27,818 nt of DNA from Acidobacteriota bacterium. GTDB lineage: Bacteria; Acidobacteriota; Terriglobia; UBA7540. The DNA lies in NCBI GenBank assembly GCA_021827245.1, contig JAKAWN010000034.1, positions 1 to 27,818 of the forward strand, given 5' to 3'. Of the stretch, positions 1 to 8,612 are shown piece after piece; the first letter of the stretch is position 1; each line of letters starts with the position of its first letter. Made by a program: the position numbers and the translations under genes. Below the pieces are notes generated by a model that worked only from the letters and a program-made list of their open reading frames with translations, was not told the DNA's origin and made no database searches.

Positions 1-673
1 GTTGCCGGATGTCGGCGTAATTGGCTTCCAGGCGCGACCATTTCAGCCCGAAAATCTCACCGGGCCTCATCCCGGCGAGAACCGCGAGCTTCGCCACAAG
101 CCGCTCCCGTACTTCCAAGACGTTGAACATCTGACGCACTTCCTCGACTGTCATGACCCGTGGCGTTGCGCGCCTGCATTCCCTTGGCGTGAATAACAAC
201 GTCGCAGGACTCCGCTGCAAATATCCCTCTGCCACCGCCATATCGAATATCTGCTTCAGGTCCCATCGCAAGTGAGCCACAACGCTGAATGAAAGCCGCT
301 GGCTCTTGCAGTCGAGGAGGGCTTGCAGTTCATCTCGGTTAAAGCTCGTAAGCAACCGAGCGTCAAACTCGGAAGTGAGATGATGCGCAAGGCGATCCTC
401 ATTGGTCATCACAGTTGAACGCTTCCACTTTCGCCGGTAGAATGGTAAATAAACATCCCGAACGAAATCACCGAAGCTTATTCGGTCCGATGGCTCCGCT
501 CGTTTGCTGTTGACCGGGGCAACGAGAGTCGCCAATTCGGTTTGCGCTTCCGCCTTCGTCATTTGCGAAATCCTTCCGAGTGTTTTGGCTTTGCGCTTCC
601 CGTCTTGCCGCCATCTTGCTACCCATTCTCCCCGGACTTTCTGAAGACTGCCTTTCTGAAACCGTTTACGCAT
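1..673 (-). CDS. Tyrosine recombinase/phage-type integrase, N-terminal 224 residues (runs off window)
   Basis: This is a site-specific recombinase that would insert and excise the element at its att site. Only the N-terminal part is in the window; the frame is open to the edge. Residues about 1-60 form a basic arm-binding-like region (MRKRFQKGSLQKVRGEWVAR). Residues about 66-160 match a SAM-like core-binding domain. The catalytic domain begins near residue 173 (VMTVEEVRQMF), and AGMRPGEIFGLKW at about 201-212 holds the first catalytic arginine, R203. The remaining catalytic residues lie outside. The ATG is set by a strong AAGGAGG seven bases upstream, which overlaps the end of the excisionase-type gene, so the two are co-transcribed. 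The gene reads leftwards toward the predicted tRNA-Gly target. Confidence 0.9.
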   Translation of the reverse strand, partial: MRKRFQKGSLQKVRGEWVARWRQDGKRKAKTLGRISQMTKAEAQTELATLVAPVNSKRAEPSDRISFGDFVRDVYLPFYRRKWKRSTVMTNEDRLAHHLTSEFDARLLTSFNRDELQALLDCKSQRLSFSVVAHLRWDLKQIFDMAVAEGYLQRSPATLLFTPRECRRATPRVMTVEEVRQMFNVLEVRERLVAKLAVLAGMRPGEIFGLKWSRLEANYADIRQ

Positions 674-685
674 GAACTGCCTCCT

Positions 686-928
686 TCATGCGCCTAACGG
701 TGTCGAAGCTGACGATGAGGGCATCTTACCATTTCCGCCGTTACTTTCGTTCGCCGTTTTCCAATGTTCGAGCGCGGCCCGCCGGACAAGCTTTCGGCGT
801 CCCATGAGAATCGCCGGCAGTGGGGAAACTCCATCCACTTTACCTACAATCGCCTTGTACACATGCGCCTTTGAGCAGCGCAGTTCAGCCGCTACTTCCG
901 AAACCGTCAGAATATCCTTCCCATCCAT
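686..928 (-). CDS. Excisionase-type helix-turn-helix DNA-binding protein (Xis-like)
   Basis: This 80-residue protein contains ILTVSEVAAELRCSKAHVYK at about residues 6-25, the classic HTH_17/excisionase (MerR-like winged helix) signature, followed by LPAILMGRRKLVRRAALEHW, the usual second half of the fold. Proteins of this family bend DNA at att sites to steer integrase toward excision, or act as small regulators. Its TGA stop lies directly before the integrase ribosome-binding site (RBS), so the pair forms an operon. The C-terminal tail (about residues 60-80) is low-complexity. The start is the first ATG after a GGGTGG-like sequence and is less certain than the integrase start. The Xis role is inferred from the domain and from being adjacent to the integrase. 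Confidence 0.8.
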   Translation of the reverse strand: MDGKDILTVSEVAAELRCSKAHVYKAIVGKVDGVSPLPAILMGRRKLVRRAALEHWKTANESNGGNGKMPSSSASTPLGA

Positions 929-1100
929 GGGTCACCACCCTATAAAGCAGTCTGCGAACCGCGTAATGCAGGATGCACCTATGGGGTGGGCTATGTGCAC
1001 CTGGTTTTTGCCATTGAGGGCCGATTCCTGCCTGCCATTCGCTACCCAACTTCTTGCCCCAGTCATCTTCGGCTCCTTTCGCCGACTCCACAAAAACACC

Positions 1101-1137
1101 TTGACAGATTACCATGCAACGTGTATTCTGTCAAGCG
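1101..1137 (+). promoter_or_regulatory. Promoter with overlapping 9-bp inverted repeat (probable operator)
   Basis: TTGACA at 1102-1107 and TATTCT at 1125-1130 are separated by 17 bases, a near-consensus sigma-70 promoter. CTTGACAGA (1101-1109) and TCTGTCAAG (1129-1137) are perfect reverse complements and cover the -35 and -10 boxes, as an operator would. It lies about 50 bases upstream of the 376-aa gene that starts at 1190. That protein has an RHH-like N-terminus and could be the repressor (inference). The rest of 929-1189 shows no gene and separates the divergent int/xis and mob operons. Confidence 0.65.
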
Positions 1138-1189
1138 TGCTTGCAAACATGCTATATAAATTGCACGGCGCATGGAGAGGAATCCAATT

Positions 1190-2320
1190 ATGGCCGACAA
1201 ACTACAACAGCAGACCCTTTCCTTTCGGATCAGTGAAGCGCTCCGTGACCGGCTGGAGCGTGCGAAACAACTTGTCGTTTCCAGGACAGGCGAAGGAGTC
1301 ACAACATCCGATATCGCCAAACAGTTTCTCGAATCTGCGCGCGAAGATCGCTTGGAAGTAGTGGACCTGATGTCTAAGCCCACCGAGAGGCTGCTTGAGA
1401 TTCGACGCAAGGGACAGGCTCAACACGTCCTGTCCAAGCCGGAATGGACAGTGCTCGCCTACTTTGTTCAGCAAGGGCTGGAGGCCTTTTCGAGCGACAC
1501 TCCCAGCCTGGTATCGCGCGAGTCCCTTGTTGTAGTCCTTGACGCGTTTCTTGCCGCCTACGAGCTTCGGCGCGGGCACTCGACATGGGACAACTATTAC
1601 CTCGGCAATTTGCCACAGGACTTAGGGCCAGTTCGCGGCAGCGAGGCTTCCCGTTTGGACAGCGTAACCCCGGAGATCGTGAAGAAGGTCGTTAAGGAGA
1701 CACGCCGGGAGTTAAGCAATCCGGCTACAAAGTGGCGGCCGTTGCTTGCCGGACGAAACCTTTACGTTCTGCTTGAGGAAGAAAACATCGCTGCCGGCGA
1801 GAGGCTGCATCGCGTTCTCCGCCCCTATTGGGAGCCGCTGTGGAAACTCGCGGCGCGGGGCCACTACTACATCGAGAACAAGCCGGTCCGCGAAAAGCCG
1901 AAAACTCTTAAAGAGAGGTTCAACAGGGAGGTTGTCCCACCCGTGACCGCCGGCGGGTTTACGCTATCGTTTGCCCGTGGGGAGGGCAATGATTTCTCCC
2001 TCCTTATCACCTTTCCCGGAATACGCCCTCCGCTATACCCACTGGACAATTACCCGGTCATCTCCGAATTCCGCCAGATGCTTGAAGCTCTCGATGCTGA
2101 GGGCAAGGAGAGGTATTGGAAGGGCGAGCATTTCTTTGCATACGTCATGGAGAGGGACAACGACAAGGAGCTAGGATTTCGCGCCCGCGACAACGGTATC
2201 ACCCTCACCTTAACCAGCAAGGAATGGGAATCGCTCCGGGAACTATTCCGTCAGGCTTGGCAAATCCCCGACGTCCGCGAAATGTGGGAGGGGCTAATTC
2301 TTGAATACGGCGAACTCTGA
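1190..2320 (+). CDS. Unknown 376-aa protein with ribbon-helix-helix-like N-terminus, first gene of mobilization module
   Basis: I do not recognise a named family over the full length. The N-terminus (LSFRISEALRDRLERAKQLV, about residues 9-28, then a helical stretch with TTSDIAKQFLESA) looks like a ribbon-helix-helix DNA-binding segment. The remainder is mixed, charged and soluble with no membrane segment. The ATG at 1190 is chosen over the in-frame ATG at 1172 because GGAGAGG at 1174-1180 sits nine bases before it. It is expressed from a near-consensus promoter whose boxes lie inside a perfect inverted repeat, which suggests autoregulation. It precedes the oriT candidate and the mob genes, so roles in relaxosome assembly, element regulation or replication are all possible. 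Function is not assigned. Confidence 0.75.
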   Translation: MADKLQQQTLSFRISEALRDRLERAKQLVVSRTGEGVTTSDIAKQFLESAREDRLEVVDLMSKPTERLLEIRRKGQAQHVLSKPEWTVLAYFVQQGLEAFSSDTPSLVSRESLVVVLDAFLAAYELRRGHSTWDNYYLGNLPQDLGPVRGSEASRLDSVTPEIVKKVVKETRRELSNPATKWRPLLAGRNLYVLLEEENIAAGERLHRVLRPYWEPLWKLAARGHYYIENKPVREKPKTLKERFNREVVPPVTAGGFTLSFARGEGNDFSLLITFPGIRPPLYPLDNYPVISEFRQMLEALDAEGKERYWKGEHFFAYVMERDNDKELGFRARDNGITLTLTSKEWESLRELFRQAWQIPDVREMWEGLILEYGEL

Positions 2321-2521
2321 TTATGCGGTGCTGCGCACCGGCTGTTTTTGCGACACGTCACCCCTTCCAGGTTGGCGTATGCGATCACACGCTAGCGTAT
2401 GCGAACTTGTTAAGCGCCAGCCGGTTGCGCAGCCTTTGATTGCATATGTGAGCACTTTGAAAGCCTCAGTCCTACAGGATTCATCTTCGCTCCCTTCCCC
2501 ACAGGGCAGGAATTAGTTCTC
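2321..2521. other. Candidate origin of transfer (oriT), gene-free 200 bp
   Basis: No convincing gene occupies this gap upstream of the relaxosome genes. It holds structured repeats: GCTGCGCACCGGCTG (2330-2344) is the reverse complement of 2418-2433 apart from one extra base; a small hairpin GGTG-CTGCG-CACC lies inside the left arm; and GCGTATGCGA is directly repeated at 2375-2384 and 2395-2404 with a 20-base period. MobF-type oriT regions usually lie next to the relaxase operon and combine inverted repeats near nic with direct repeats for accessory proteins. The nic site itself cannot be identified by eye. Confidence 0.5.
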
Positions 2522-2878
2522 ATGCTTAGCCGCAAACACTACCGGACAAAATGCATAGGCGTTCGAGTTCGAGAAATCGACTTTGCCCGACTTCAATCTC
2601 TCGCCGATGCCGAAGGTAAATCGCTGGGCGAGTGGGCCCGCGAGGTACTTCTGGAAAGAGTTACGGACCGAAAACGGGGCGTGGCAGACCAGACCGTGGT
2701 TTTATCCGAATTGCTGGCGTTGCGAACAATCCAAATCAATGCCCTTTTCTCGCTTGCGAAGGGCCAACAAATAACTGAGGAAAGGATGAGCGAACTCATT
2801 GAGCAGGCAGACTCGGACAAGCTGAAGAGAGCGGCCCAACGTTTGAAGCAGCAGGTTACCGACGAGGGGAGGCTGTGA
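2522..2878 (+). CDS. MobC-like/RHH relaxosome accessory protein
   Basis: This small basic 118-aa protein has an N-terminal ribbon-helix-helix-type segment (CIGVRVREIDFARLQSLADA, then GKSLGEWAREVLLERV, about residues 11-47), followed by a helical tail with many charged residues (about 60-115). Plasmid mobilization proteins such as MobC and TrwA/TraY-type accessory factors have this form and bind oriT to help the relaxase. It sits directly after the oriT candidate and one base before the coupling-protein ATG, so it is translated with the mob operon. An AGGA element lies about ten bases before the ATG. The relaxosome role is inferred from fold and position; it could also be a transcriptional regulator of the operon. 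Confidence 0.7.
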   Translation: MLSRKHYRTKCIGVRVREIDFARLQSLADAEGKSLGEWAREVLLERVTDRKRGVADQTVVLSELLALRTIQINALFSLAKGQQITEERMSELIEQADSDKLKRAAQRLKQQVTDEGRL

Positions 2879-2879
2879 A

Positions 2880-4853
2880 ATGCCGAGGAATTGGGCTCAG
2901 TCACGGTTCGGAGCCGAGTGGCCGAACGAAAAGCCACTCGGGGTGATTTTCGCGTTCGTGATGGCCGTGGCCAGCACGGCGGCAATCCAGTATTACCAAT
3001 ACGAGCACCAGTGGCCATTCGTGGAGAGACTGTACCTGCGAACGTATTTGGCGACGGACTTCATGGGCCACTTCATGCCCCGGACGTATTACGCCATCCC
3101 GGTTGTGGAAGGCCGGAACCGAGTCCCATACCTAGCGACGGACGGCGAAGTTGTGCCGGTAGTTTTGTCGGACGGGCAGCCAGGCATTGCGCTGACCGAA
3201 TGGGCAGTGAAACACGGAATCATCCACCTTACATGGGAACACGGGATGTTCAGAAACGCCTACCTGAACGGGGTAATCCGCCATTGGGTCTTCCAAGACC
3301 AGACATGGTGGGACCTTTTGAGACCGGCCTGCTTCGGGGGGCTGGTTGTGCTCGTTTTGGTCTTGGGTTTCGGCATCGAGCGTGACAGAAAGGTAAAAAA
3401 GGAACGCTGGGTAGGGCGGGTGGTGCGCGGGCCCCTGATTGTTACGCGCGACCAGTTCAACCGCAAGCGCCAGGAGCATGGGCGGACCGACGGCATCGGC
3501 TTTGTGACCTTGGAGCCGCGATCCCTCCGGGAGCGCCTCTTTGTCAGGCAACGGTACGGGCCGATGTTGCAGATCCGCCGCGTGGACGAAGCGCGCCACA
3601 TGCTTCTTATCGGCACGACCTCAGCCGGAAAAACCTCCGCATTCACGCAAATCCTGATGCAAGCGCGCGATCTTGGCCAGACCGCCATCATCTATGACCC
3701 GACCGGCGAGTTTGTGCAGCGATTCTACGATGCTAGCCGCGGAGACCTCATCCTGAATCCCCTGGACGAACGCGCCCCCTATTGGAGTCCGGGCGAAGAA
3801 ATTCAGAATGAAGCAGAAGCGCTGGCCATTGCCACCGCGCTATTTCCCGATCAGCCGGGAGAGACCCCTTTTTTCATGAAGGCCGTGCGCAAGCTCATCG
3901 CTCACTTGTTCCGTTTGTGTCGGACGCCCCAGGAATTGGTGAAATGGATGTGCGATCTGCGGGAGATTGACCGCCGGGTGAAGGGCACACCCTACGAATC
4001 AACCATCTCCCAATTAGCGCAAGGACAGCGCCAAGGCGTCATTGGAACCTTGAACAACGTGGCCGACACCCTCAGCCTGCTAAAGAGTGAAAAGGATGCG
4101 AAGAGACACTGGACGGCGTGGGAATGGGCCAAGCAACGGCAAGGATGGCTTTTCTTGACCAGCACGCCAGGTACGCGCGATGCTTTGATGCCTCTCCACA
4201 GCCTGTGGCTTGACCTGCTGACCTTGCGCCTGCTCGATCAAGCCGATGATCCTACTGTGCGCCGCGTCTATATGGGATTGGACGAGCTCTCGACTTTGAA
4301 CCGGCTGCCTCAGCTCGAAACCGCGCTCACACAAAATCGAAAGGCGAATACTTCGATCCTGGTAGGGTTGCAAGGGCAAGCCCAACTTGAAACGAAATAT
4401 GGGCATATCGCCGAGACTCTGTTGGCCATGCCATGGACTGCGCTGTTTTTTAAGACGGGGGAGCCGGACGCGGCGGAATGGGTCAGCCGGTATTTGGGCG
4501 AACAGGAAATCGAACGCTGGAGGCCTAGCCAAACGAGCGGCGAATGGGGCGCAGGCCATGGCCGGAAATCCACGACCGACCACGAGGAGCGATTCAACCG
4601 GAGAGCCGTGAGCGCCTCGGAAATCGGCGGCCTCGACGAATTGAGGGGTTATCTGAAATCGGGAAATCTGATTGTGCCGTTCACCATCAAGAGGTTTGAA
4701 CTCCCGATTGTGGCTCAAAAATACATCGCGCGGCCATTGCCGCCGTTGTTTCGCGTGAATTTAGGCCCTGAGAAAAAGGGACCTGATAACGACCCTGGGA
4801 ATGAGCAGGGACAAAACCGTGAGCCGGGCCACGGGCTAACATTGTTTCGGTAG
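2880..4853 (+). CDS. Type IV secretion coupling ATPase (TraD/TrwB/VirD4 family)
   Basis: The coupling protein links the relaxosome to a type IV secretion channel and powers DNA transfer at the inner membrane. The 657-aa protein has two N-terminal membrane segments (about residues 19-38 and 152-168) around a periplasmic loop, the usual VirD4/TrwB topology. The cytoplasmic ATPase shows Walker A GTTSAGKT at 245-252, the following YDPTGEF motif at about 271-277, and Walker B-type MGLDELSTL at 465-473, then the conserved glutamine-rich ILVGLQGQAQLETKYG. The start follows GGGGAGG with seven bases spacing and lies one base after the MobC-like stop. The C-terminal tail (about 620-657) is polar and possibly involved in cargo recognition. 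No cognate channel genes are in the window. Confidence 0.92.
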   Translation: MPRNWAQSRFGAEWPNEKPLGVIFAFVMAVASTAAIQYYQYEHQWPFVERLYLRTYLATDFMGHFMPRTYYAIPVVEGRNRVPYLATDGEVVPVVLSDGQPGIALTEWAVKHGIIHLTWEHGMFRNAYLNGVIRHWVFQDQTWWDLLRPACFGGLVVLVLVLGFGIERDRKVKKERWVGRVVRGPLIVTRDQFNRKRQEHGRTDGIGFVTLEPRSLRERLFVRQRYGPMLQIRRVDEARHMLLIGTTSAGKTSAFTQILMQARDLGQTAIIYDPTGEFVQRFYDASRGDLILNPLDERAPYWSPGEEIQNEAEALAIATALFPDQPGETPFFMKAVRKLIAHLFRLCRTPQELVKWMCDLREIDRRVKGTPYESTISQLAQGQRQGVIGTLNNVADTLSLLKSEKDAKRHWTAWEWAKQRQGWLFLTSTPGTRDALMPLHSLWLDLLTLRLLDQADDPTVRRVYMGLDELSTLNRLPQLETALTQNRKANTSILVGLQGQAQLETKYGHIAETLLAMPWTALFFKTGEPDAAEWVSRYLGEQEIERWRPSQTSGEWGAGHGRKSTTDHEERFNRRAVSASEIGGLDELRGYLKSGNLIVPFTIKRFELPIVAQKYIARPLPPLFRVNLGPEKKGPDNDPGNEQGQNREPGHGLTLFR

Positions 4854-4865
4854 GAAGGTGCCGCC

Positions 4866-7658
4866 TTGCTGACAATTTCCAAACCCCTGAGCGCATGCCA
4901 GGCCCAGGCGTACCACGCAAAGGAATTCACCAGCGCCGAGCAAGCCTATTACAGCCAACAAGGTCAACTGTACGGCGAGTGGCACGGGAAGCTTGCCCAG
5001 GAGTTGGGCTTGGCGGGCAAGGTCAGCGAGGAGCAATTCAATCGCCTTGCCAACGGCCAGCACCCGGAAACCGGCGAGCAGCTCGTGAGACACCGCGAGT
5101 CCTTTGAGTACCAGAACGAAGACGGCGAGACCATCAAGACAATGGAGCACCGCGCCGGTTGGGATGCTACGTTTAGCGCGCCCAAGAGCTCCTCTCTCAC
5201 GGCGCTTGTGGGCGGTGATGAACGAGTACGCCAGGCGCACCGTGAAAGTGTCGGCGTGGCCCTGGACGAACTGGAGCGGTTTGTGCAGGCCCGCATTGGG
5301 GGCAACCATCCGGCAGAAACCACAGGCAAATGGATTGCTGCCAAGTTCGAGCACGACAGCGCCCGCCCCGTGGACGGCTACGCCGCGCCGCAGCTTCACA
5401 CTCACGTCGTATTCTTTAACCTCGCCGAAACCGAAGACGGCAAGCCACACGCCATTCAACCGCAGGAGATTTACCGGAGCCAGAGATTTGCGACAGCAGT
5501 TTACCAGTCTGAGCTTGGCTACCGGCTGAGGGAGCTTGGCTACGACATTCAGCAAGGAAAGAATGGAGCGCCGGAAATCAACGGTTACACCAAGGAATAC
5601 TTGGAAGCGTCAAGTCCCCGCAGCCAGCAAATAAAGGCGCATCTGGAAGAGCACGGCCTTGCAGGAGCAGGTCCCGCTCAGATTGCAGCCCATCGCACGC
5701 GGGACGCGAAAAGTCCCTTGAGCGCCGAGGAGATGCTCGAACGTCACCACGAATTAGCCGCGCGCTTTGGGAACCAGCCGCAGCGCATAGTGGAAGAAGC
5801 GCGGGCCCGAGGCGTCGAATACGACCGGAGCGCGGAAGAAAGGCAGGCCCGCGCCCAGGGAGCCGTGACCTATTCCCGCGACCGGAACATCGAACGCGAG
5901 GCCGTAGTGGATGAACGCGAACTCATGCGCGACGCCCTCCGGCGCGGCATGGGAGAAACCACCTTCCGGGAAATACAGAAAACCTTCGAGACGCGAATCC
6001 TGTCAGGGGAATTTATCGAGGTCGACCAGGAGCGCCATGCAGCCGCTGGGCGCACCTTCACGACCCAAAAGATGCTTGATTTCGAGCGCGACAATCTGGC
6101 GCAAATGAAGGCCGGTCAGGGAAAACGTGAGCCATTAGCTTCGGAACATGACCGGGTAGAGTTTGCCGAAAGGTTCGCCCATCTATCGAATAGCCAGCGC
6201 CAGGCGGTCGAGGAAATCCTCAGCAGCCGGGACCAAGTGGAAGGTTTGGACGGCGTTGCGGGAGCCGGAAAGACCACCTCCCTTGCCGCCATCCGGGAAG
6301 CAGCGGAGCGCCAGGGCTACCAGGTCGAAGGCCTTGCCCCGACTTCACGGGCCGCGCAACAGCTTGAAGAGGCCGGAATTCATTCAGACACGTTGCAACA
6401 TCATCTCGCGCGGTCCCGCACAAGCGATAGTGAACACCGCCAACTTTATGTGGTGGACGAATCGAGTTTGGCCAGCACCCGTCAGGTAAATGATTTTTTG
6501 AACCGGCTCAATCAACATGACCGTGTGATCTTCGTTGGCGATGCGCGCCAGCACCAAGGCGTGGAAGCTGGACGGCCATTTCAGCAATTCCAGGAAGCCG
6601 GAATGCAAACGGCGCAACTGGACGAAATCATCCGACAAGAAGACCCAGCACTGAAACAAACTGTTGAACAAATGGCGCACGGCCAAATCCGGCAAGCGGT
6701 CGAGAATTTAAAGCAACAGGGCCGAGTGCATGAAATCCCAAGCCGGGAAGAGCGTTTGGGCACGATTGCCAAGGCTTATGCCGAGCGACCGGACCGAACT
6801 CTGGTAGTTTCGCCGGACAACCGCTCGCGCCAGGAAATCAACCAGCGAATTCATCACGAATTGCAATCCATTGGCCGGGTAGCAGAGCAAGAACAACATG
6901 CGACCGTGCTTGTTTCGCGCCAGGAATTGACGGGGGCCGACCGCCAATGGGCCGCGCAGTACGAAACCGGCGACATCGTGCGCTACACCAGAGGCAGCAA
7001 GGCCGTGGGAATCAAGGCGGGCGAATACGCGCGTGTTGCCGCAGTTGATTGCGAAAAGAATTTGCTTACCGTCGAGCGCGCGGACGGCCAGCAAATCACT
7101 TACGACCCCGCGCGACTGCATGGCGCGAGTGTCTTTCGGGAAGCGGACCGGGAATTCTCTGTGGGCGACCGCGTGCAGTTCACCGCGCCATGCCGCGACG
7201 AGCACATTGCCAACCGTCAACTCGGAACTGTTCAGCAGATCGATTCGGAAGGGAACCTTCAAATCCAAACGGATTCAGGCCGAGACGTGCACCTGAACGT
7301 CCGCGAGCATCCGCATCTCGATTACGGCTATGCCGTCACCAGCCACAGCAGCCAGGGAGCCACTGCCGACCGCGTTCTGATTCATGTGGACACCGAACAG
7401 GCGCACGAGCAGCTTATCAACTCACGGCTAGCGTATGTTTCCGTCTCCCGCGCTCGCTATGATGCCCAGATTTATACTAATGACGCCGGAAAATTGGGAG
7501 AAGAACTAAGTCGCGACGTTTCCAAGCATACCGCATTGGAAACCGCGCATGAGCTCGCTGGACAGCACCAAACTCAATCTATTGCTGGCGCTGAGAGCCA
7601 ATCAGTAGGCGAGTTGCATGAACACGCGCAAGCAGAAGGTCAAAGCATTAGCAGATAA
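4866..7658 (+). CDS. MobF-family conjugative relaxase-helicase (TrwC/TraI type)
   Basis: This enzyme nicks oriT, stays covalently bound to the 5' end and unwinds the transferred strand. In this 930-aa protein the TrwC relaxase domain spans about residues 1-300: candidate nucleophile tyrosines Y16 and Y28/Y29, the SAPKSSSLTALV motif at about 104-115, and the metal-binding histidines H163, H178 and H180 (PQLHTH). The helicase half has Walker A GVAGAGKT at 463-470, Walker B VVDESSL near 529-535, and the late helicase motif YAVTSHSSQGATADR near 822-836. The N-terminus MLTISKPLSA is typical for this family and is reached from a TTG start, supported by AGGAAGG seven bases upstream. The C-terminal tail is glutamine/histidine-rich. 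It follows the coupling protein by 12 bases. Confidence 0.93.
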   Translation: MLTISKPLSACQAQAYHAKEFTSAEQAYYSQQGQLYGEWHGKLAQELGLAGKVSEEQFNRLANGQHPETGEQLVRHRESFEYQNEDGETIKTMEHRAGWDATFSAPKSSSLTALVGGDERVRQAHRESVGVALDELERFVQARIGGNHPAETTGKWIAAKFEHDSARPVDGYAAPQLHTHVVFFNLAETEDGKPHAIQPQEIYRSQRFATAVYQSELGYRLRELGYDIQQGKNGAPEINGYTKEYLEASSPRSQQIKAHLEEHGLAGAGPAQIAAHRTRDAKSPLSAEEMLERHHELAARFGNQPQRIVEEARARGVEYDRSAEERQARAQGAVTYSRDRNIEREAVVDERELMRDALRRGMGETTFREIQKTFETRILSGEFIEVDQERHAAAGRTFTTQKMLDFERDNLAQMKAGQGKREPLASEHDRVEFAERFAHLSNSQRQAVEEILSSRDQVEGLDGVAGAGKTTSLAAIREAAERQGYQVEGLAPTSRAAQQLEEAGIHSDTLQHHLARSRTSDSEHRQLYVVDESSLASTRQVNDFLNRLNQHDRVIFVGDARQHQGVEAGRPFQQFQEAGMQTAQLDEIIRQEDPALKQTVEQMAHGQIRQAVENLKQQGRVHEIPSREERLGTIAKAYAERPDRTLVVSPDNRSRQEINQRIHHELQSIGRVAEQEQHATVLVSRQELTGADRQWAAQYETGDIVRYTRGSKAVGIKAGEYARVAAVDCEKNLLTVERADGQQITYDPARLHGASVFREADREFSVGDRVQFTAPCRDEHIANRQLGTVQQIDSEGNLQIQTDSGRDVHLNVREHPHLDYGYAVTSHSSQGATADRVLIHVDTEQAHEQLINSRLAYVSVSRARYDAQIYTNDAGKLGEELSRDVSKHTALETAHELAGQHQTQSIAGAESQSVGELHEHAQAEGQSISR

Positions 7659-7691
7659 CCCCGGCCCCCCTTTAGTCCGCCCGCTGCCGAT

Positions 7692-7715
7692 GGACACGCC
7701 CGCACGCGGGAGTCC
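7692..7715. other. Small hairpin after relaxase gene
   Basis: GGAC (7692-7695) pairs with GTCC (7712-7715), and CCCG (7699-7702) pairs with CGGG (7707-7710) around a CACG loop. There is no T-run, so it is at best a weak terminator or transcript-stabilising hairpin between the mob operon and the cargo. Confidence 0.25.
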
Positions 7716-7811
7716 CAGCAATCCCCCGCGATTGTGGACTCGTATTGTTGGCCGTCTTGAGCATTGCCAGCAGGCATCAGCAAGGTTACCATCCGAGGAG
7801 ATGGCGACGAT

Positions 7812-8561
7812 ATGCGCAGATGCTGGGCTTCATGCTTAGGTGACTGCTCCGACAAAATTTCTCGTGAGCACGTCATAACAAACGGCGCCTTTCTCACTGC
7901 CACCGTGAAGGTGAAGGGCCTTCCGTGGTGCGTTGACGACTTCAAAGAGATTGGGCTTGCGAGCCTTGTCAAAAACGTGCTTTGCACGAATCACAACTCC
8001 AGATTATCCGAGGCCGATGCCGCCGCGATCCAACTCCGCAACGCACTTTGCGATGTGGCAGACCTGTCGGAGTTACGAAAGCGAATGCCCCCACAGGACT
8101 GGCCAGAGAAGAAATTCTCTGTCAATGGGTTTGCGCTTGAACGATGGTGCCTGAAAACCTTAATCACGATTGCGTTCGACGGAAAATTTCCAATTGGTGA
8201 TGGATGTTCGCCGGGTGGTGGGCCTCCCCGCGCCCTTGTCGAAATCGCCTTCGGGTTGAGGCGGTTTCAGCCACCGCGTGCTGGCCTCTACTGGATGGGC
8301 AAAGGCGGGAATGAGATCAACGTTAGCGAAGGTGTCGTAGTGACAACTTTCTCAAATTCAGCCAACAGGCTTGCAGGGGCAAGGTTCTGGTTTTGGGGCC
8401 TTGAGCTTCTCCTCATGGTAAGCGATGGGCCGCCGGGACAATTCAGTTTCACATCGGCGGATGGGAAGCAAACTGTACAGCCGAAGACTTGGTATCGGCC
8501 CGGCGCAATCAATTTCGACGTGAATGGCCACCGGTCACACTCACTGGAGTTCATTTGGTAA
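7812..8561 (+). CDS. HNH-like (HNH_5-type) zinc-finger protein, possible nuclease
   Basis: The N-terminus carries a Cys-rich pattern (C4, C8, C12), then ISREHVI with E19-H20, and a later CTNHNSRLSEAD with C58, H61, N62 and D69. The order Cys cluster, S-x-E-H, then C-x2-H-N with a downstream acidic residue resembles HNH_5-type His-Me-finger nucleases, where metal-binding cysteines frame the catalytic EH and HN residues. The remaining 180 residues are not recognised; they contain aromatic/beta-rich segments (RFWFWGLELLLMV). I start at the ATG at 7812 rather than the upstream TTG at 7764 because the domain begins there and GAGGAG lies 11 bases before. The DUF3800 gene follows after 51 bases, so the pair is probably an operon. 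The family call is by pattern only. Confidence 0.55.
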   Translation: MRRCWASCLGDCSDKISREHVITNGAFLTATVKVKGLPWCVDDFKEIGLASLVKNVLCTNHNSRLSEADAAAIQLRNALCDVADLSELRKRMPPQDWPEKKFSVNGFALERWCLKTLITIAFDGKFPIGDGCSPGGGPPRALVEIAFGLRRFQPPRAGLYWMGKGGNEINVSEGVVVTTFSNSANRLAGARFWFWGLELLLMVSDGPPGQFSFTSADGKQTVQPKTWYRPGAINFDVNGHRSHSLEFIW

Positions 8562-8612
8562 CAATCCGCTGGCGAGTGCTACAGCGGCTGCCCTTGCCAG
8601 AGATGGAGAGGA

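Noticed and set aside
672..1361. Long plus-strand frame over the int/xis region
   Set aside because: It overlaps the xis gene on the opposite strand and the intergenic promoter and has no domain; a shadow frame.
4836..5555. Minus-strand 239-codon frame
   Set aside because: Antisense to the N-terminal relaxase domain, whose motifs are unmistakable; high GC makes long shadow frames likely.
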